In this document: positions 25,261-33,540 of the stretch, in pieces
Position numbering within the stretch: the stretch's first letter is position 1
How the letters are laid out: every line of letters begins with the position of its first letter
NCBI GenBank assembly: GCA_943370355.1
Contig: CALRQP020000012.1
Span: 29,123 to 93,122 of the forward strand
Length of the DNA: 64,000 nucleotides
Direction of reading: 5' to 3'
Origin: JADCGM01 sp943370355
GTDB taxonomy: Bacteria; Pseudomonadota; Alphaproteobacteria; Sphingomonadales; Sphingomonadaceae
The notes under the pieces: model-generated
The model's database searches: none
The model's input: only the letters and a program-made list of their open reading frames with translations
What the model was told of the DNA's origin: nothing
Program-made: the position numbers and the translations under genes

Positions 25261-26430
25261 ATGGCTACCACCCGGCACTCTTTCCTTGACAACAAGGTGC
25301 AGCTCTACATGCGGCCGAATAGCCCGCATTGGCAGTGCTCCTGTTCAGTTGCTGGCAGGCAGCGACGGACCACCACAAAGGAGGAGAGCCTCTCCCGCGC
25401 GAAGGACGTCGCCCAGGATTGGTATCTCGGGTTGATGGGGAAATATCGGGCCGGCGAGTTGAAAGAAGGCGTGACGTTTCGCAAGGCCGCCGAGCACTTC
25501 GTGAACGAGTATGAGGTGATCACGCAGGGCGAGCGAAACAAGGAATATGCAGCGAGCCACGCCATGCGGCTTCGCGTGCATCTTTTGCCCTATTTCGGAG
25601 ATCGCGTGGTGTCCGAGATTACGCCGGGCCTCGTTCAGGAATATCGGGTGCATCGCACCACATCACGCCTTGATCGGCACGGCGTTCCGAAACGCCCCTC
25701 CCGAACGACGATGCACCATGAGATTATCACGCTTCGGCATGTTCTGAAGACTGCGAACCGTCATGGGTGGCTGCCCTATCTTCCAGACCTGACGGCTCCC
25801 TACAAAACGTCGGGAAAGATTGCGCACCGCGCTTGGTTTTCGCCTGACGAATATAAGCAGCTCTACAAGGCGACAGCCGAACGAGCGAAGAATCCAAAAA
25901 AGGAGCGCTGGCGGTCGGCCTGCGAGGATCTCCATGACTATGTGTTGTTCATGGTCAACAGTGGCCTGCGCCCCGATGAGGCGAAGCGAATCCAGATACG
26001 CGACTTCGAAGTGGTTACCGATGGACCGAACAGCGAGCGGATCCTGCATATCGCAGTCCGGGGAAAACGCGGCGTCGGGTATTGCAAGACCATGCCCGGC
26101 GCGGTGATGCCATTTACGCGCATGAAGAAGCGGCACGACCTGGAACCGACCGGACTGCTGTTCCCAAAAATCCAGCGGGAACTGTTCAACACACTACTAG
26201 ACGAGCTTGGTTTGAAGAAGGATCGCGAGGGCAATCCCCGCACGACCTACAGCCTGCGCCACACCTACATCTGCTTCCGGTTAATGGAGGGCGCGGATAT
26301 CTATCAAGTGGCCAAAAATTGCCGGACTAGCGTCGAGATGATCGAGAAATACTACGCGGCGCATATCAAGAATATGCTCGACGCTTCGGCCATCAATGTT
26401 CGCCGTCCGAAGGCGAAGAAGGCAGCATAG
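25261..26430 (+). CDS. int: Tyrosine-type site-specific integrase
   Basis: A 389-aa phage/ICE-type recombinase. Residues about 70-165 form the SAM-like core-binding domain (VTFRKAAEHFVNEYEVITQG). The catalytic domain (from about 190) has Arg237 in NSGLRPDEAK, a basic RGKR near 267-270, YSLRHTY with Arg333, and a C-terminal EMIEKYYAAH supplying the nucleophile Tyr364 or Tyr365. The usual His of the H-x-x-R box is Tyr330 and the expected His/Trp is absent from KNCRTS, a variant that I recall in this subgroup. It lies between the broken and the intact tRNA-Leu, fitting integration at tRNA-Leu. AT-richer leader DNA supports transfer. Confidence 0.92.
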   Translation: MATTRHSFLDNKVQLYMRPNSPHWQCSCSVAGRQRRTTTKEESLSRAKDVAQDWYLGLMGKYRAGELKEGVTFRKAAEHFVNEYEVITQGERNKEYAASHAMRLRVHLLPYFGDRVVSEITPGLVQEYRVHRTTSRLDRHGVPKRPSRTTMHHEIITLRHVLKTANRHGWLPYLPDLTAPYKTSGKIAHRAWFSPDEYKQLYKATAERAKNPKKERWRSACEDLHDYVLFMVNSGLRPDEAKRIQIRDFEVVTDGPNSERILHIAVRGKRGVGYCKTMPGAVMPFTRMKKRHDLEPTGLLFPKIQRELFNTLLDELGLKKDREGNPRTTYSLRHTYICFRLMEGADIYQVAKNCRTSVEMIEKYYAAHIKNMLDASAINVRRPKAKKAA

Positions 26431-26504
26431 GCCAATCACTTTGGAGCGATCGCCGCCTCAAAGCGGTTGGCGAATTGCGATCGGCACACTAAAGACGCCC
26501 CCGT

Positions 26505-26589
26505 GCCCCTGTGGTGAAACTGGTAGACGCGCCGCACTCAAAATGCGGTATCTTCGGATGTGTCGGTTCGAGTCCGACCGGGGGCACCA
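26505..26589 (+). tRNA. tRNA-Leu (CAA), complete with encoded CCA
   Basis: An 85-nt class II tRNA. The acceptor stem GCCCCTG pairs with CGGGGGC, followed by discriminator A and CCA; the D arm, the anticodon arm CCGCA-CTCAAAA-TGCGG (anticodon CAA, leucine UUG codon), a long variable arm (GTATCTTCGGATGTG region) and the T arm GTCGG-TTCGAGT-CCGAC all fold. It shares 22 identical bases of the D region and the ACTCAAAA loop with the broken copy at 25103 but has different acceptor and anticodon stems, so it is a separate tRNA gene, probably brought by the element. Confidence 0.93.
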
Positions 26590-26778
26590 TCCACTTTTGC
26601 CGAATGTGCAGGCCTGCACAGCGGCTGTGCGCGTGACCAGGAGCCAGTCCACGCGCCTTTGCGAAGGGGCGGCTGAACAGCCACCCCGTTGGCCGTCAGC
26701 GGACCGTACGGGCCGCGGCCATCGTTCTCCATCCAAATCCGCGTTCAGCGTCAATCTGCGGTGCCCAAGAAATCTAGA

Positions 26779-26857
26779 GTGAGAGTTTGGCTGCGAGTTT
26801 CGTGACGGGTTTGGGTCCGGCGAGAGGTCTCGCGCGGCGCCCGTCGCGGAGACTGTC
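26779..26857 (+). promoter_or_regulatory. Conserved leader upstream of the DUF932 gene (copy 1)
   Basis: This leader resembles, along most of its length, the one at 28164-28248 before the ParB-like gene. Shared pieces in order are GAGTTTCGTGACGGGTT (26795-26811 here), a small palindrome CGAGAGGTCTCG (26821-26832), and CCGTCGCGGAGACTG directly before the ATG. Matching leaders before two different element genes suggest co-regulation by one factor or a common promoter. Nothing here identifies the factor. Confidence 0.6.
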
Positions 26858-28075
26858 ATGAACGCTCTTACCTCGATCCGCCGCGCCGGTCCTGACGCGG
26901 TGTCCCCATCCTCGGTGTCAGGCGCCTATTCGGTCGATATCTCGCGCGGCACCCGCATCGGCCGGGTCTCGTCGGAGTGGTTCTCCCGCCCCGATGACGA
27001 ACGCTACCTGTCCCTGGGTGAGCTGTACGCGGCCGTCCGCTCCCGCGCCGACCGCGCTACGGCGCGCACCGTCGAGACCCGTGCGCTGCGCGTCGAAGCC
27101 AGCCGCGACAGCGTCGAGCGGCTGGCACTAGTGCTGCCGGATCGCGATGAGCCTATCGCCCCGACCCACTGGTCGTTCGGCCAGCTGTGCAGCCTAGTCG
27201 GCACGCCGGCTGGTTATCTGCGCCAGCTGCCCGCCCCGCTCGCGGGTATCAACCTCCAGCACGGCCTGCTGTCGCACCGCGCCGAACTGGTGAAGACCTT
27301 GGAAGCCGACGACGGCCGTGTCGAACTGCGCGCGGTCACGGGTCCCGACTATGGCCGGATCTGGGACCATGAACTGGTCGCAGCGGTGATGCGCATTGCC
27401 GGCAACGGCACCGGCGACACCCGCTGGAAGGTGCCGGGCCTGCTCGACTGGTCAACGATGACGCACAACCCGTTCGTCGAGGTGACCAAGGATACCACGA
27501 CCCTCTATGCGTCGGACCGCGACGTGTTCCTGTTCCTCGTCGACGATGCGCACCCCATCGAGGCGGGCAAGCTGCCCAACGGCGATCCCGATCTCTACTT
27601 TCGGGGCTTCTATTGCTGGAACAGCGAGGTCGGCTCGAAGACGCTCGGCATGGCCAGCTTCTATCTCCGGGCGGTCTGCATGAACCGCAACATCTGGGGC
27701 GCTGAAGGCTTCGAGGAGATCGCCATCCGGCACTCGAAGTTCGCCAGCGACCGGTTCGCGCGCGAAGCCGCCCCGGCCCTGGAACGGTTCGCGACCTCCA
27801 GCCCCGCGCCGTTCATGGCCGGTGTGAAAGCCGCGCGCGACACCATTGTCGCCCGCAGCGACGACGACCGCGAGACCTTCCTGCGCAAGCGCGGGTTCGG
27901 CAAGACCGAAGCGCAGAAGCTGATCGCCACGGTGCTGAGCGAAGAAGGCCGACCGCCGGAGTCGATCTTCGACTTCGTACAAGGCCTGACCGCGCTGGCG
28001 CGCGCCAAGCCCCAGCAGGATGCCCGGCTGGAGCTCGAGGGCAAGGCGGCCAAGCTCATGGCGATGGCGGCATGA
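26858..28075 (+). CDS. DUF932 domain protein (plasmid/ICE-associated)
   Basis: A 405-aa soluble protein whose body (about 90-400) matches the DUF932 family: LVGTPAGYLRQLPAPLAGIN, VTGPDYGRIWDHELVAAV, and the FYCWNSEVGSKTLGMASFYL block are typical. DUF932 proteins are common on plasmids, phages and integrative elements of alphaproteobacteria, next to ParB-like and DUF2493 genes as here; their biochemical role is not established, though some are viewed as DNA-metabolism or recombination proteins. The start follows GGAGACTGTC. A shared leader links it to the ParB-like gene. Confidence 0.85.
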   Translation: MNALTSIRRAGPDAVSPSSVSGAYSVDISRGTRIGRVSSEWFSRPDDERYLSLGELYAAVRSRADRATARTVETRALRVEASRDSVERLALVLPDRDEPIAPTHWSFGQLCSLVGTPAGYLRQLPAPLAGINLQHGLLSHRAELVKTLEADDGRVELRAVTGPDYGRIWDHELVAAVMRIAGNGTGDTRWKVPGLLDWSTMTHNPFVEVTKDTTTLYASDRDVFLFLVDDAHPIEAGKLPNGDPDLYFRGFYCWNSEVGSKTLGMASFYLRAVCMNRNIWGAEGFEEIAIRHSKFASDRFAREAAPALERFATSSPAPFMAGVKAARDTIVARSDDDRETFLRKRGFGKTEAQKLIATVLSEEGRPPESIFDFVQGLTALARAKPQQDARLELEGKAAKLMAMAA

Positions 28076-28163
28076 CCATGGCGGAGGGCCGGTATTCCGG
28101 CCCTCCGTTCCTCGCCTGTGAACGTACGATCCTCCCTTGAGCACCGTCCCCGCCCTGCTGTCC

Positions 28164-28248
28164 TTAGAGGGAAAGTGGGGCGGGAGTTTCGTGACGGGTT
28201 GAGATGTCGGGAGAGAGGCTCTCGGCTGATCCGTCATGGAGACTGACC
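28164..28248 (+). promoter_or_regulatory. Conserved leader upstream of the ParB-like gene (copy 2)
   Basis: Second copy of the element leader: GAGTTTCGTGACGGGTT at 28184-28200, a palindrome GAGAGAGGCTCTCGG just after, and CCGTCATGGAGACTGACC before the start codon. Spacing between the three blocks is nearly the same as in the copy before DUF932. An ATG within it (28204) opens an in-frame extension, but the conserved spacing and GGAGA favour the start at 28249. Confidence 0.6.
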
Positions 28249-30390
28249 ATGGCATCGGTACAGAAGATCGTCCTCAGCGGTTCGCGGGATATTCCGTTCA
28301 ACAAGCTCATCCTTTCGCAATCGAACGTCCGCCATGTGAAGGACGGCGTGTCGATCGAGGAACTCGCCGACGATATCGCACGGCGCACCCTGCTGCAGAG
28401 CGTATCGGCCCGTCCGGTGCTCGACGCCTCGGGCGCCGAGACCGGCATGTTCGAGGTGCCTGCCGGTGGTAGGCGCTACCGTGCACTGGAACTTCTGGTG
28501 AAGCGCAAAGTGCTGGCGAAGACCGCGCTGGTCCCCTGCGTGATCCGCACCTCCGGTCTCGCCGAGGAGGACAGCCTTGCTGAGAATGTCCAACGGGCGC
28601 CGCTGCATCCGCTCGACCAGTTCCGGGCGTTCCAGGCGATGCATGACAAGGGCATGGGCGAGGAAGAGATCGCCGCCGCCTTCTTCGTCTCGCCCGGCAT
28701 CGTCAAGCAGCGGCTGAAGCTGGCCTCGGTGTCGCCTGCACTGCTCGACGCTTACGGCAACGACGAGATGACGCTCGACCAGTTGATGGCGTTCACGGTC
28801 AACGCCGACCATGAGCGGCAGGAACAGGTCTGGGAGGTGTTGCAGCGCTCCTATACCAAGCAACCCTATGAGGTCCGCCGCCTACTGACCGAAGGGTCGG
28901 TGCGCGCGTCCGACAAGCGCGCGCAGTTCGTCGGCATCGCTGCCTATGTCGAGGCGGGTGGCATCGTCATGCGCGACCTGTTCCAGACGGACGACGGGGG
29001 CTGGCTCAACGACGCCCGGCTGCTCGATGCACTGGCCAACGCCAAGCTCAACGACGCTGCCGAGACGATCCGGGCCGAGGGCTGGAAGTGGGTCGAAGCA
29101 GCGGTCGACTTTCCGTATGGCCACACGTTCGACCTGCGGCGGCTGCGCGGCGAACAAGCACCGCTGACCGACGAGGAGGCGGCAGCGCGCGACACGTTGC
29201 AAGCGGAGCATGACGCGCTTGAGGCCGCATGGTCCGGTGCCGACGAACTCTCGGAGGAAGCCGACCAACGCTTCTCCGAGCTGGAGACCGCCATTGCCGC
29301 GTTCGATGACCGGCCGATCCAGTTCGATCCGGCCGAGCAAGCGATTGCTGGCACGTTCGTCAGCATCGACGGGTCGGGCACGCTGCGCATCGAGCGCGGG
29401 TTCGTCCGCGCCGAGGACGAGCCGCCGGTCGAGCAGCCCGTAGTGGAACAGGTGGACAGCGGCACGGCTGGCGGTGAGGCAACCGTCCCCGTGCTGCCTA
29501 CCGCGTCCGGCGAAGCCGGCGCGACCCCGGTCGAGCCCGAAGAGGAAGACGGCATCAAGCCGCTCCCCGACCGGCTGATGACCGAGCTGACCGCCTATCG
29601 CACGCTGGCACTGCGCCATGCGGTTGGTGGTGATCCCGGTGTAGCATTCCAGACCGCGCTGCATGCGCTCTGCCTGCGGCGGTTCTATGCCTATGCGCAG
29701 GATACGTGTCTCGAACTCGAGCTGAAGTCGGTGATGCTCGGCGCGCATATCGCCGGGCTGGCCGATAGCGAGCTGGCACGCGAGGTCGACACCCGGCACG
29801 CGGCCTGGAGCGCGGAACTGCCGAAGGAGTCGACCGAGCTGTGGGACTGGCTGCTGCTGCTCGACGGCACCCGCCAGCTGACCTTGTTCGCGCACTGCGT
29901 GTCGTTCGGCATCAATGCCATCTACGAGCCGTACAACCGACGACCGCGTGCACTCGCGCATGCCGACCGGGTGGCGCAGGACCTTAAGCTCGACCTCGCC
30001 GGATCCGGCTGGGTTCCGACCGCTGCCAACTATCTCGGCCGAGTGACCAAGGCGCGCATCGTGCAGGCGGTGCGCGAGGGTAAGGGCGAGCACGTCGCAG
30101 ACAGCCTCGCCGGGTTGAAGAAGGGCGAGATGGCCGAACAGGCCGAGGTTCTGCTGGCCTGCACTGGCTGGCTGCCGGAACCGCTGCGGACGCCGGATTG
30201 CTACGCCGTGGGCGGACAAGCAGCCGATGACGGCGTCGCACCGTCCGATGCCGATGCTAGAGCCGGAGCCGGAGCCGGAGCGGACGGCGAGGTCGCGACT
30301 GCCGACGATGACGACGGCATGACCCCGACGGACGAAGGCACTGATGGCGAGGACGCCGAGCCGCTGCCGTTCGCGATTGCGGCCGAATAG
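28249..30390 (+). CDS. Large ParB-like (ParB/Srx N-terminal domain) protein
   Basis: A 713-aa protein. The N-terminal 170 residues are ParB-like: RDIPFNKLILSQSNVR (13-28), the nucleotide-binding box PAGGRRYRALELL (71-83), and AENVQRAPLHPLDQFRAF (111-128), with an HTH-like EEEIAAAFFVSPGIVKQRLK (138-157). The long C-terminal part, unlike partition ParB, contains acidic linkers and helical segments of unknown role, ending in an Asp/Glu/Ala-rich tail. Such large ParB-like proteins occur on integrative elements and plasmids rather than in chromosomal parAB loci; no parA is adjacent. A role in element maintenance or transcription is inference. Confidence 0.85.
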   Translation: MASVQKIVLSGSRDIPFNKLILSQSNVRHVKDGVSIEELADDIARRTLLQSVSARPVLDASGAETGMFEVPAGGRRYRALELLVKRKVLAKTALVPCVIRTSGLAEEDSLAENVQRAPLHPLDQFRAFQAMHDKGMGEEEIAAAFFVSPGIVKQRLKLASVSPALLDAYGNDEMTLDQLMAFTVNADHERQEQVWEVLQRSYTKQPYEVRRLLTEGSVRASDKRAQFVGIAAYVEAGGIVMRDLFQTDDGGWLNDARLLDALANAKLNDAAETIRAEGWKWVEAAVDFPYGHTFDLRRLRGEQAPLTDEEAAARDTLQAEHDALEAAWSGADELSEEADQRFSELETAIAAFDDRPIQFDPAEQAIAGTFVSIDGSGTLRIERGFVRAEDEPPVEQPVVEQVDSGTAGGEATVPVLPTASGEAGATPVEPEEEDGIKPLPDRLMTELTAYRTLALRHAVGGDPGVAFQTALHALCLRRFYAYAQDTCLELELKSVMLGAHIAGLADSELAREVDTRHAAWSAELPKESTELWDWLLLLDGTRQLTLFAHCVSFGINAIYEPYNRRPRALAHADRVAQDLKLDLAGSGWVPTAANYLGRVTKARIVQAVREGKGEHVADSLAGLKKGEMAEQAEVLLACTGWLPEPLRTPDCYAVGGQAADDGVAPSDADARAGAGAGADGEVATADDDDGMTPTDEGTDGEDAEPLPFAIAAE

Positions 30391-30452
30391 CCAGCCACCA
30401 ACCCTGGGAGTCCGGCCGTAGTGCCGGGCTCCCATTTTTCTTGGAGGATCCG

Positions 30453-31484
30453 ATGACTAGCGTCGCCGCCGATCTGGCGCACCGGCTTGCCGGGGCGGCC
30501 GAGGCCGTCTGCCGCCACTATCTGTCGAACGGGGCGCGCGAGGGCCACTATTGGCTGGTCGGCGATGCGACCAACACGCCGGGCCGCAGCCTCTATGTCC
30601 GGCTGACCGGACCAAGCTCGGGCAAGGGCGCTGCGGGCAAGTGGACCGACGCCGCCACCGGCGAACATGGCGATCTGCTCGACCTGATCGCCGCCAGCCG
30701 GGGCCTCGCCACCCTGCGCGAGACGCTGGACGAAGCGCGCTGGTTCTTGGCGATGCCAAGGGACGAACCTGCCGCCAGACAAGCGCCACGAGGGTCGGCC
30801 GAAGCCGCGCGGCGACTGTTCGCGATGGCGAAGCCGGTGCTCGGTACGGTTGCGGACTCTTATCTGCGCCAACGGGAACTGACCGGTGCACAGCGCCATG
30901 GTGCGCTCCGCTTCCATCCCAACTGCTACTATCGGCCTGCTCGGGACGATGCCCCCGACATCTGCCGGGCATGGCCAGCGTTGGTCGCTGCGGTCACTGA
31001 CAATGACGGCCGACAGACCGGCACGCACCGGACCTGGCTCGATACCCGGACCAAGGATAAGGCACCAGTCGCAACACCGCGTCGGGCAATAGGCGACCTG
31101 CTCGGTCGCGGCATCCGGTTCGGGGCGAGTGCCGAGGTGATGGCCGCCGGTGAAGGCATCGAGACCATACTGTCGCTTTGCGAAGCACTGCCGAGCTTGC
31201 CGGCCATTGCCGCAACATCGTCGGCACACCTCGCAGCGCTGGTGTTCCCGGCACAGCTACGCCGCCTGTACATTGCCAGGGATCGCGATGCGGCAGGTAA
31301 CGCGGCGTTCAAGACGTTGCGCGACCGCGCCGAGGCGGCCGGAATCGAAGCGGTGTTGTTGCTGCCGGAGGCCGGAGACTTCAACGACGACCTGTGTCAG
31401 CGCGGGGTCGAGCAGTTACGGGCGGGCTTACGCGTCCAGATCTTGCCTGCCGATATAGAGCTGCACTTTCAATCACCGCATTAG
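30453..31484 (+). CDS. Toprim domain protein (DUF7146-type, primase-like)
   Basis: A 343-aa protein. Residues 1-95 resemble an N-terminal region of plasmid primase/helicase-like proteins (HYWLVGDATNTPGRSLYVRL, KWTDAATGEHGDLLDLIAAS). The C-terminal Toprim core shows VMAAGEGIETILSLCEALP with the catalytic Glu and LYIARDRDAAGNAAF with the D-x-D motif, then an Asn-Asp end EAGDFNDDL. Such proteins are thought to serve in replication or transfer of plasmids and ICEs. I start at ATG 30453, with GGAGG 5 bases before. It lies 62 bp after the ParB-like gene. Confidence 0.85.
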   Translation: MTSVAADLAHRLAGAAEAVCRHYLSNGAREGHYWLVGDATNTPGRSLYVRLTGPSSGKGAAGKWTDAATGEHGDLLDLIAASRGLATLRETLDEARWFLAMPRDEPAARQAPRGSAEAARRLFAMAKPVLGTVADSYLRQRELTGAQRHGALRFHPNCYYRPARDDAPDICRAWPALVAAVTDNDGRQTGTHRTWLDTRTKDKAPVATPRRAIGDLLGRGIRFGASAEVMAAGEGIETILSLCEALPSLPAIAATSSAHLAALVFPAQLRRLYIARDRDAAGNAAFKTLRDRAEAAGIEAVLLLPEAGDFNDDLCQRGVEQLRAGLRVQILPADIELHFQSPH

Positions 31485-31794
31485 GCAGAGGTCAGCACGG
31501 GGATATCTCGGCGGGGTTCGATCATCCGCCACAGCCCGCCAGACCGGAAAGGGCGGCGTCCACGGCCTTTTGAGAGGGCGATCGATCCGGCAGGCCGGGC
31601 GGCTCCGCAACGGCTTGTGTCCGGCTATTTTCCGCCGCAGGCAAAGCCTGCTTTGCAGCGCGAAGCAAAATAACCGTCCACCGCCGTCCTTCGCTGAAGC
31701 TGCGGCCGCTTTGCGGTGCGGAGCCGCCCGTCCCGCCTCCCTGTAACGCCCATGAAGGCCGCGATGGACGCGGCACCGGTCAGGAGACAGGACA
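31485..31794. other. 310-bp stretch without a convincing gene
   Basis: Only short open frames occur, on both strands, without recognisable protein features. It contains small inverted repeats, for instance GCAGGC-AAA-GCCTGC near 31639-31653 and G/C-rich runs, and lies between the Toprim and the DUF2493 genes. It could hold a promoter or a cis-acting site for replication or transfer, but nothing identifies one. Confidence 0.5.
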
Positions 31795-32721
31795 GTGGCG
31801 AACGATCAACACCTCAGCGACAGCCACACCGAACAGCAGACCTCCGCAACCTCGCATCTGCTCGAAGAACTGGCACTGTTCGGCTACCGGCCCTTCCAGG
31901 ACGAACCAGACCCGCGGCCACTGCCCGATGCGCGACGCGCCGCAGGGGCCATCGCCGACATGTTCGACGCCATGGTCTCGACCCTCATCGACACCCGGCT
32001 CGAGCCCGACCTCGAAGGCCTGCTGTGGTCGACGGTCAACCTGTTCCACCGCGCTGCCGAGCGCATCGAGCGCGAGCTCGACGACAATGAACAGGCGCAG
32101 CGGCAAAGTCAGCGTGAGCAGGACGGCTCCGAGGTCCGATCGGTCGCACTCGAACGGCTGCTGGCCGAAGGGCAGACGCTGATCGAGCGCCGGAACTCCA
32201 TGGAGTTTTTCCGGGACGAAGCCGCCAGCCAGTATCAGGCGCACAGTCGCACCGCATGGACTCCGCGCACCGGCTCGAAGGTCAATCGCCAGACGCTGAC
32301 CGCCGCGATGATCGACAGCCGCGACTTCCTCGCCGCCAAACGGCGCTCGGAGACGGAGGTCATGCTGCCGGCGGGTGCGAAGATCGCCATCACCGGCGGG
32401 GCTGACTACAGCGATCACCGCAAGGTCTGGGACGCGCTCGACAGGGTGCACTCCAAGCATCCGGGCATGGTGTTGCTGCACGGTGGATCGCCCAAGGGCG
32501 TCGAACGCATCGCCGCCTGCTGGGCCGACAATCGCAAGGTCGTGCAGATCGCGTTCAAGCCCGACTGGACCCGCCACGCCAAGGCCGCGCCATTCAAGCG
32601 CAACGATCAGCTGCTGGCCACCTTGCCTATTGGAGTGCTGGCCTTCCCGGGGACCGGGATTAGCGCCAACCTGGCCGACAAGGCGCGGGCCATGGGGGTG
32701 CCGGTGTGGAAGTTCGAGTGA
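31795..32721 (+). CDS. DUF2493 (YspA-like, SLOG superfamily) protein
   Basis: A 308-aa protein. The C-terminal ~120 residues are the DUF2493 domain: KIAITGGADYSDHRKVWDAL (about 194-213), LLHGGSPKGVERIAACWA and VLAFPGTGISANLADKARAM, a Rossmann-like SLOG fold that is predicted to bind nucleotide-derived ligands. The N-terminal half is helical and acidic, of unknown role, and is the part seen in plasmid-borne versions. The start is GTG, with GGAGACAGG upstream. Its neighbours (Toprim, ParB-like and DUF932) are a common set on alphaproteobacterial mobile elements. Confidence 0.85.
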   Translation: MANDQHLSDSHTEQQTSATSHLLEELALFGYRPFQDEPDPRPLPDARRAAGAIADMFDAMVSTLIDTRLEPDLEGLLWSTVNLFHRAAERIERELDDNEQAQRQSQREQDGSEVRSVALERLLAEGQTLIERRNSMEFFRDEAASQYQAHSRTAWTPRTGSKVNRQTLTAAMIDSRDFLAAKRRSETEVMLPAGAKIAITGGADYSDHRKVWDALDRVHSKHPGMVLLHGGSPKGVERIAACWADNRKVVQIAFKPDWTRHAKAAPFKRNDQLLATLPIGVLAFPGTGISANLADKARAMGVPVWKFE

Positions 32722-32773
32722 ACGGCATTGCGATCACCCAGCTCAAACCGCCAATGTGGGCGCAAATGCCGAA

Positions 32774-33229
32774 TTAGGGCCGGTCCTTGGGTGGAGCTGC
32801 TTGCGACCGTCGCGATTTGGCTTCGGCTTGCCGTCTCCATTCGGCCTCCTGTTCGCTGACCACGCCTGGCGGCCTATACTGCTCCCGGATCCGCTCACGC
32901 TGCCAGTGGGCCGCACGAGCGAAACGGTCGGCGCTGCAGCCCGGCGGGGGATATTCCTCATCGACGGGGCGGGGCAGCGGGTGCGGCGCGGGCTTGCGGG
33001 TAGATACTCGCGATGCGCTCCAGCCGACGATCAGACGCTTCGAGCCACAGCGGCACCGGAATTTCCAGGGCGCGGCTTCGAGGGCACAATTCCAGCCGCG
33101 TGCTTTGAACATCGCCTCCATCTCGCACACGTCGAACGAGGCCACCCGGCCGCACGCGACGCAGCGGAGTTCGAGCCAGACACTGTGGATCGTGAGATCG
33201 CTGATTGAGCGGATAACCTTGGCACCCAT
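32774..33229 (-). CDS. Small zinc-ribbon-like protein
   Basis: A 151-aa hypothetical protein read against its neighbours. Residues 20-70 contain Cys23-x-x-Cys26 and Cys59-x-Cys61 (LRCVACG and KFRCRCGSKRL), spaced as in a zinc ribbon, and the C-terminal half is Arg/Pro/Gln-rich and probably disordered. I recall similar small zinc-ribbon proteins in sphingomonads. No function is assignable; nucleic-acid binding is possible. Confidence 0.6.
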   Translation of the reverse strand: MGAKVIRSISDLTIHSVWLELRCVACGRVASFDVCEMEAMFKARGWNCALEAAPWKFRCRCGSKRLIVGWSASRVSTRKPAPHPLPRPVDEEYPPPGCSADRFARAAHWQRERIREQYRPPGVVSEQEAEWRRQAEAKSRRSQAAPPKDRP

Positions 33230-33324
33230 AATGCCAAAGAGCGGCGGCCGGATGAGTCGGTCAAGCTAGTTTGTTCTTTTTTCGTTCTTGCGGCGACTCG
33301 GTGGCGTTGCATAGGTTCCCGGTG

Positions 33325-33516
33325 ATGAACCTGCGTGCCGTCGACCCCGCCGCCTACGCTGTCATCGCGCACATAGCCGCGGTGGCGAAGGTCGCCGCGC
33401 TGCCTGCGCCCCCGCTGGTGATCCGGCTGCCGGAGGGTGCCGACGAGAATTTCAGAAGCGCCGCGCGCAGTCTGTGGGGCAAGCCGCGCCGGACGCTGGA
33501 GGACTCGCTTCTGTGA
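33325..33516 (+). CDS. Small hypothetical protein
   Basis: A 63-aa protein beginning MNLRAVDPAAYAVIAHIAAV, with a central LPAPPLVIRLPEGADENFRS and a basic end. I start at the ATG at 33325 because the upstream residues MFFFRSCGDS look like chance coding. Its nearest neighbour is the SRAP gene, 24 bp downstream. I do not recognise the family; it could be an uncharacterised element gene or a chance frame. Confidence 0.45.
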   Translation: MNLRAVDPAAYAVIAHIAAVAKVAALPAPPLVIRLPEGADENFRSAARSLWGKPRRTLEDSLL

Positions 33517-33540
33517 TGGGTTGCCGGTAGTCTTTCCGAC

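Noticed and set aside
28882..30435. 517-codon minus-strand frame across the ParB-like gene
   Set aside because: Antisense to a gene with clear ParB motifs; composition is that of a shadow frame.
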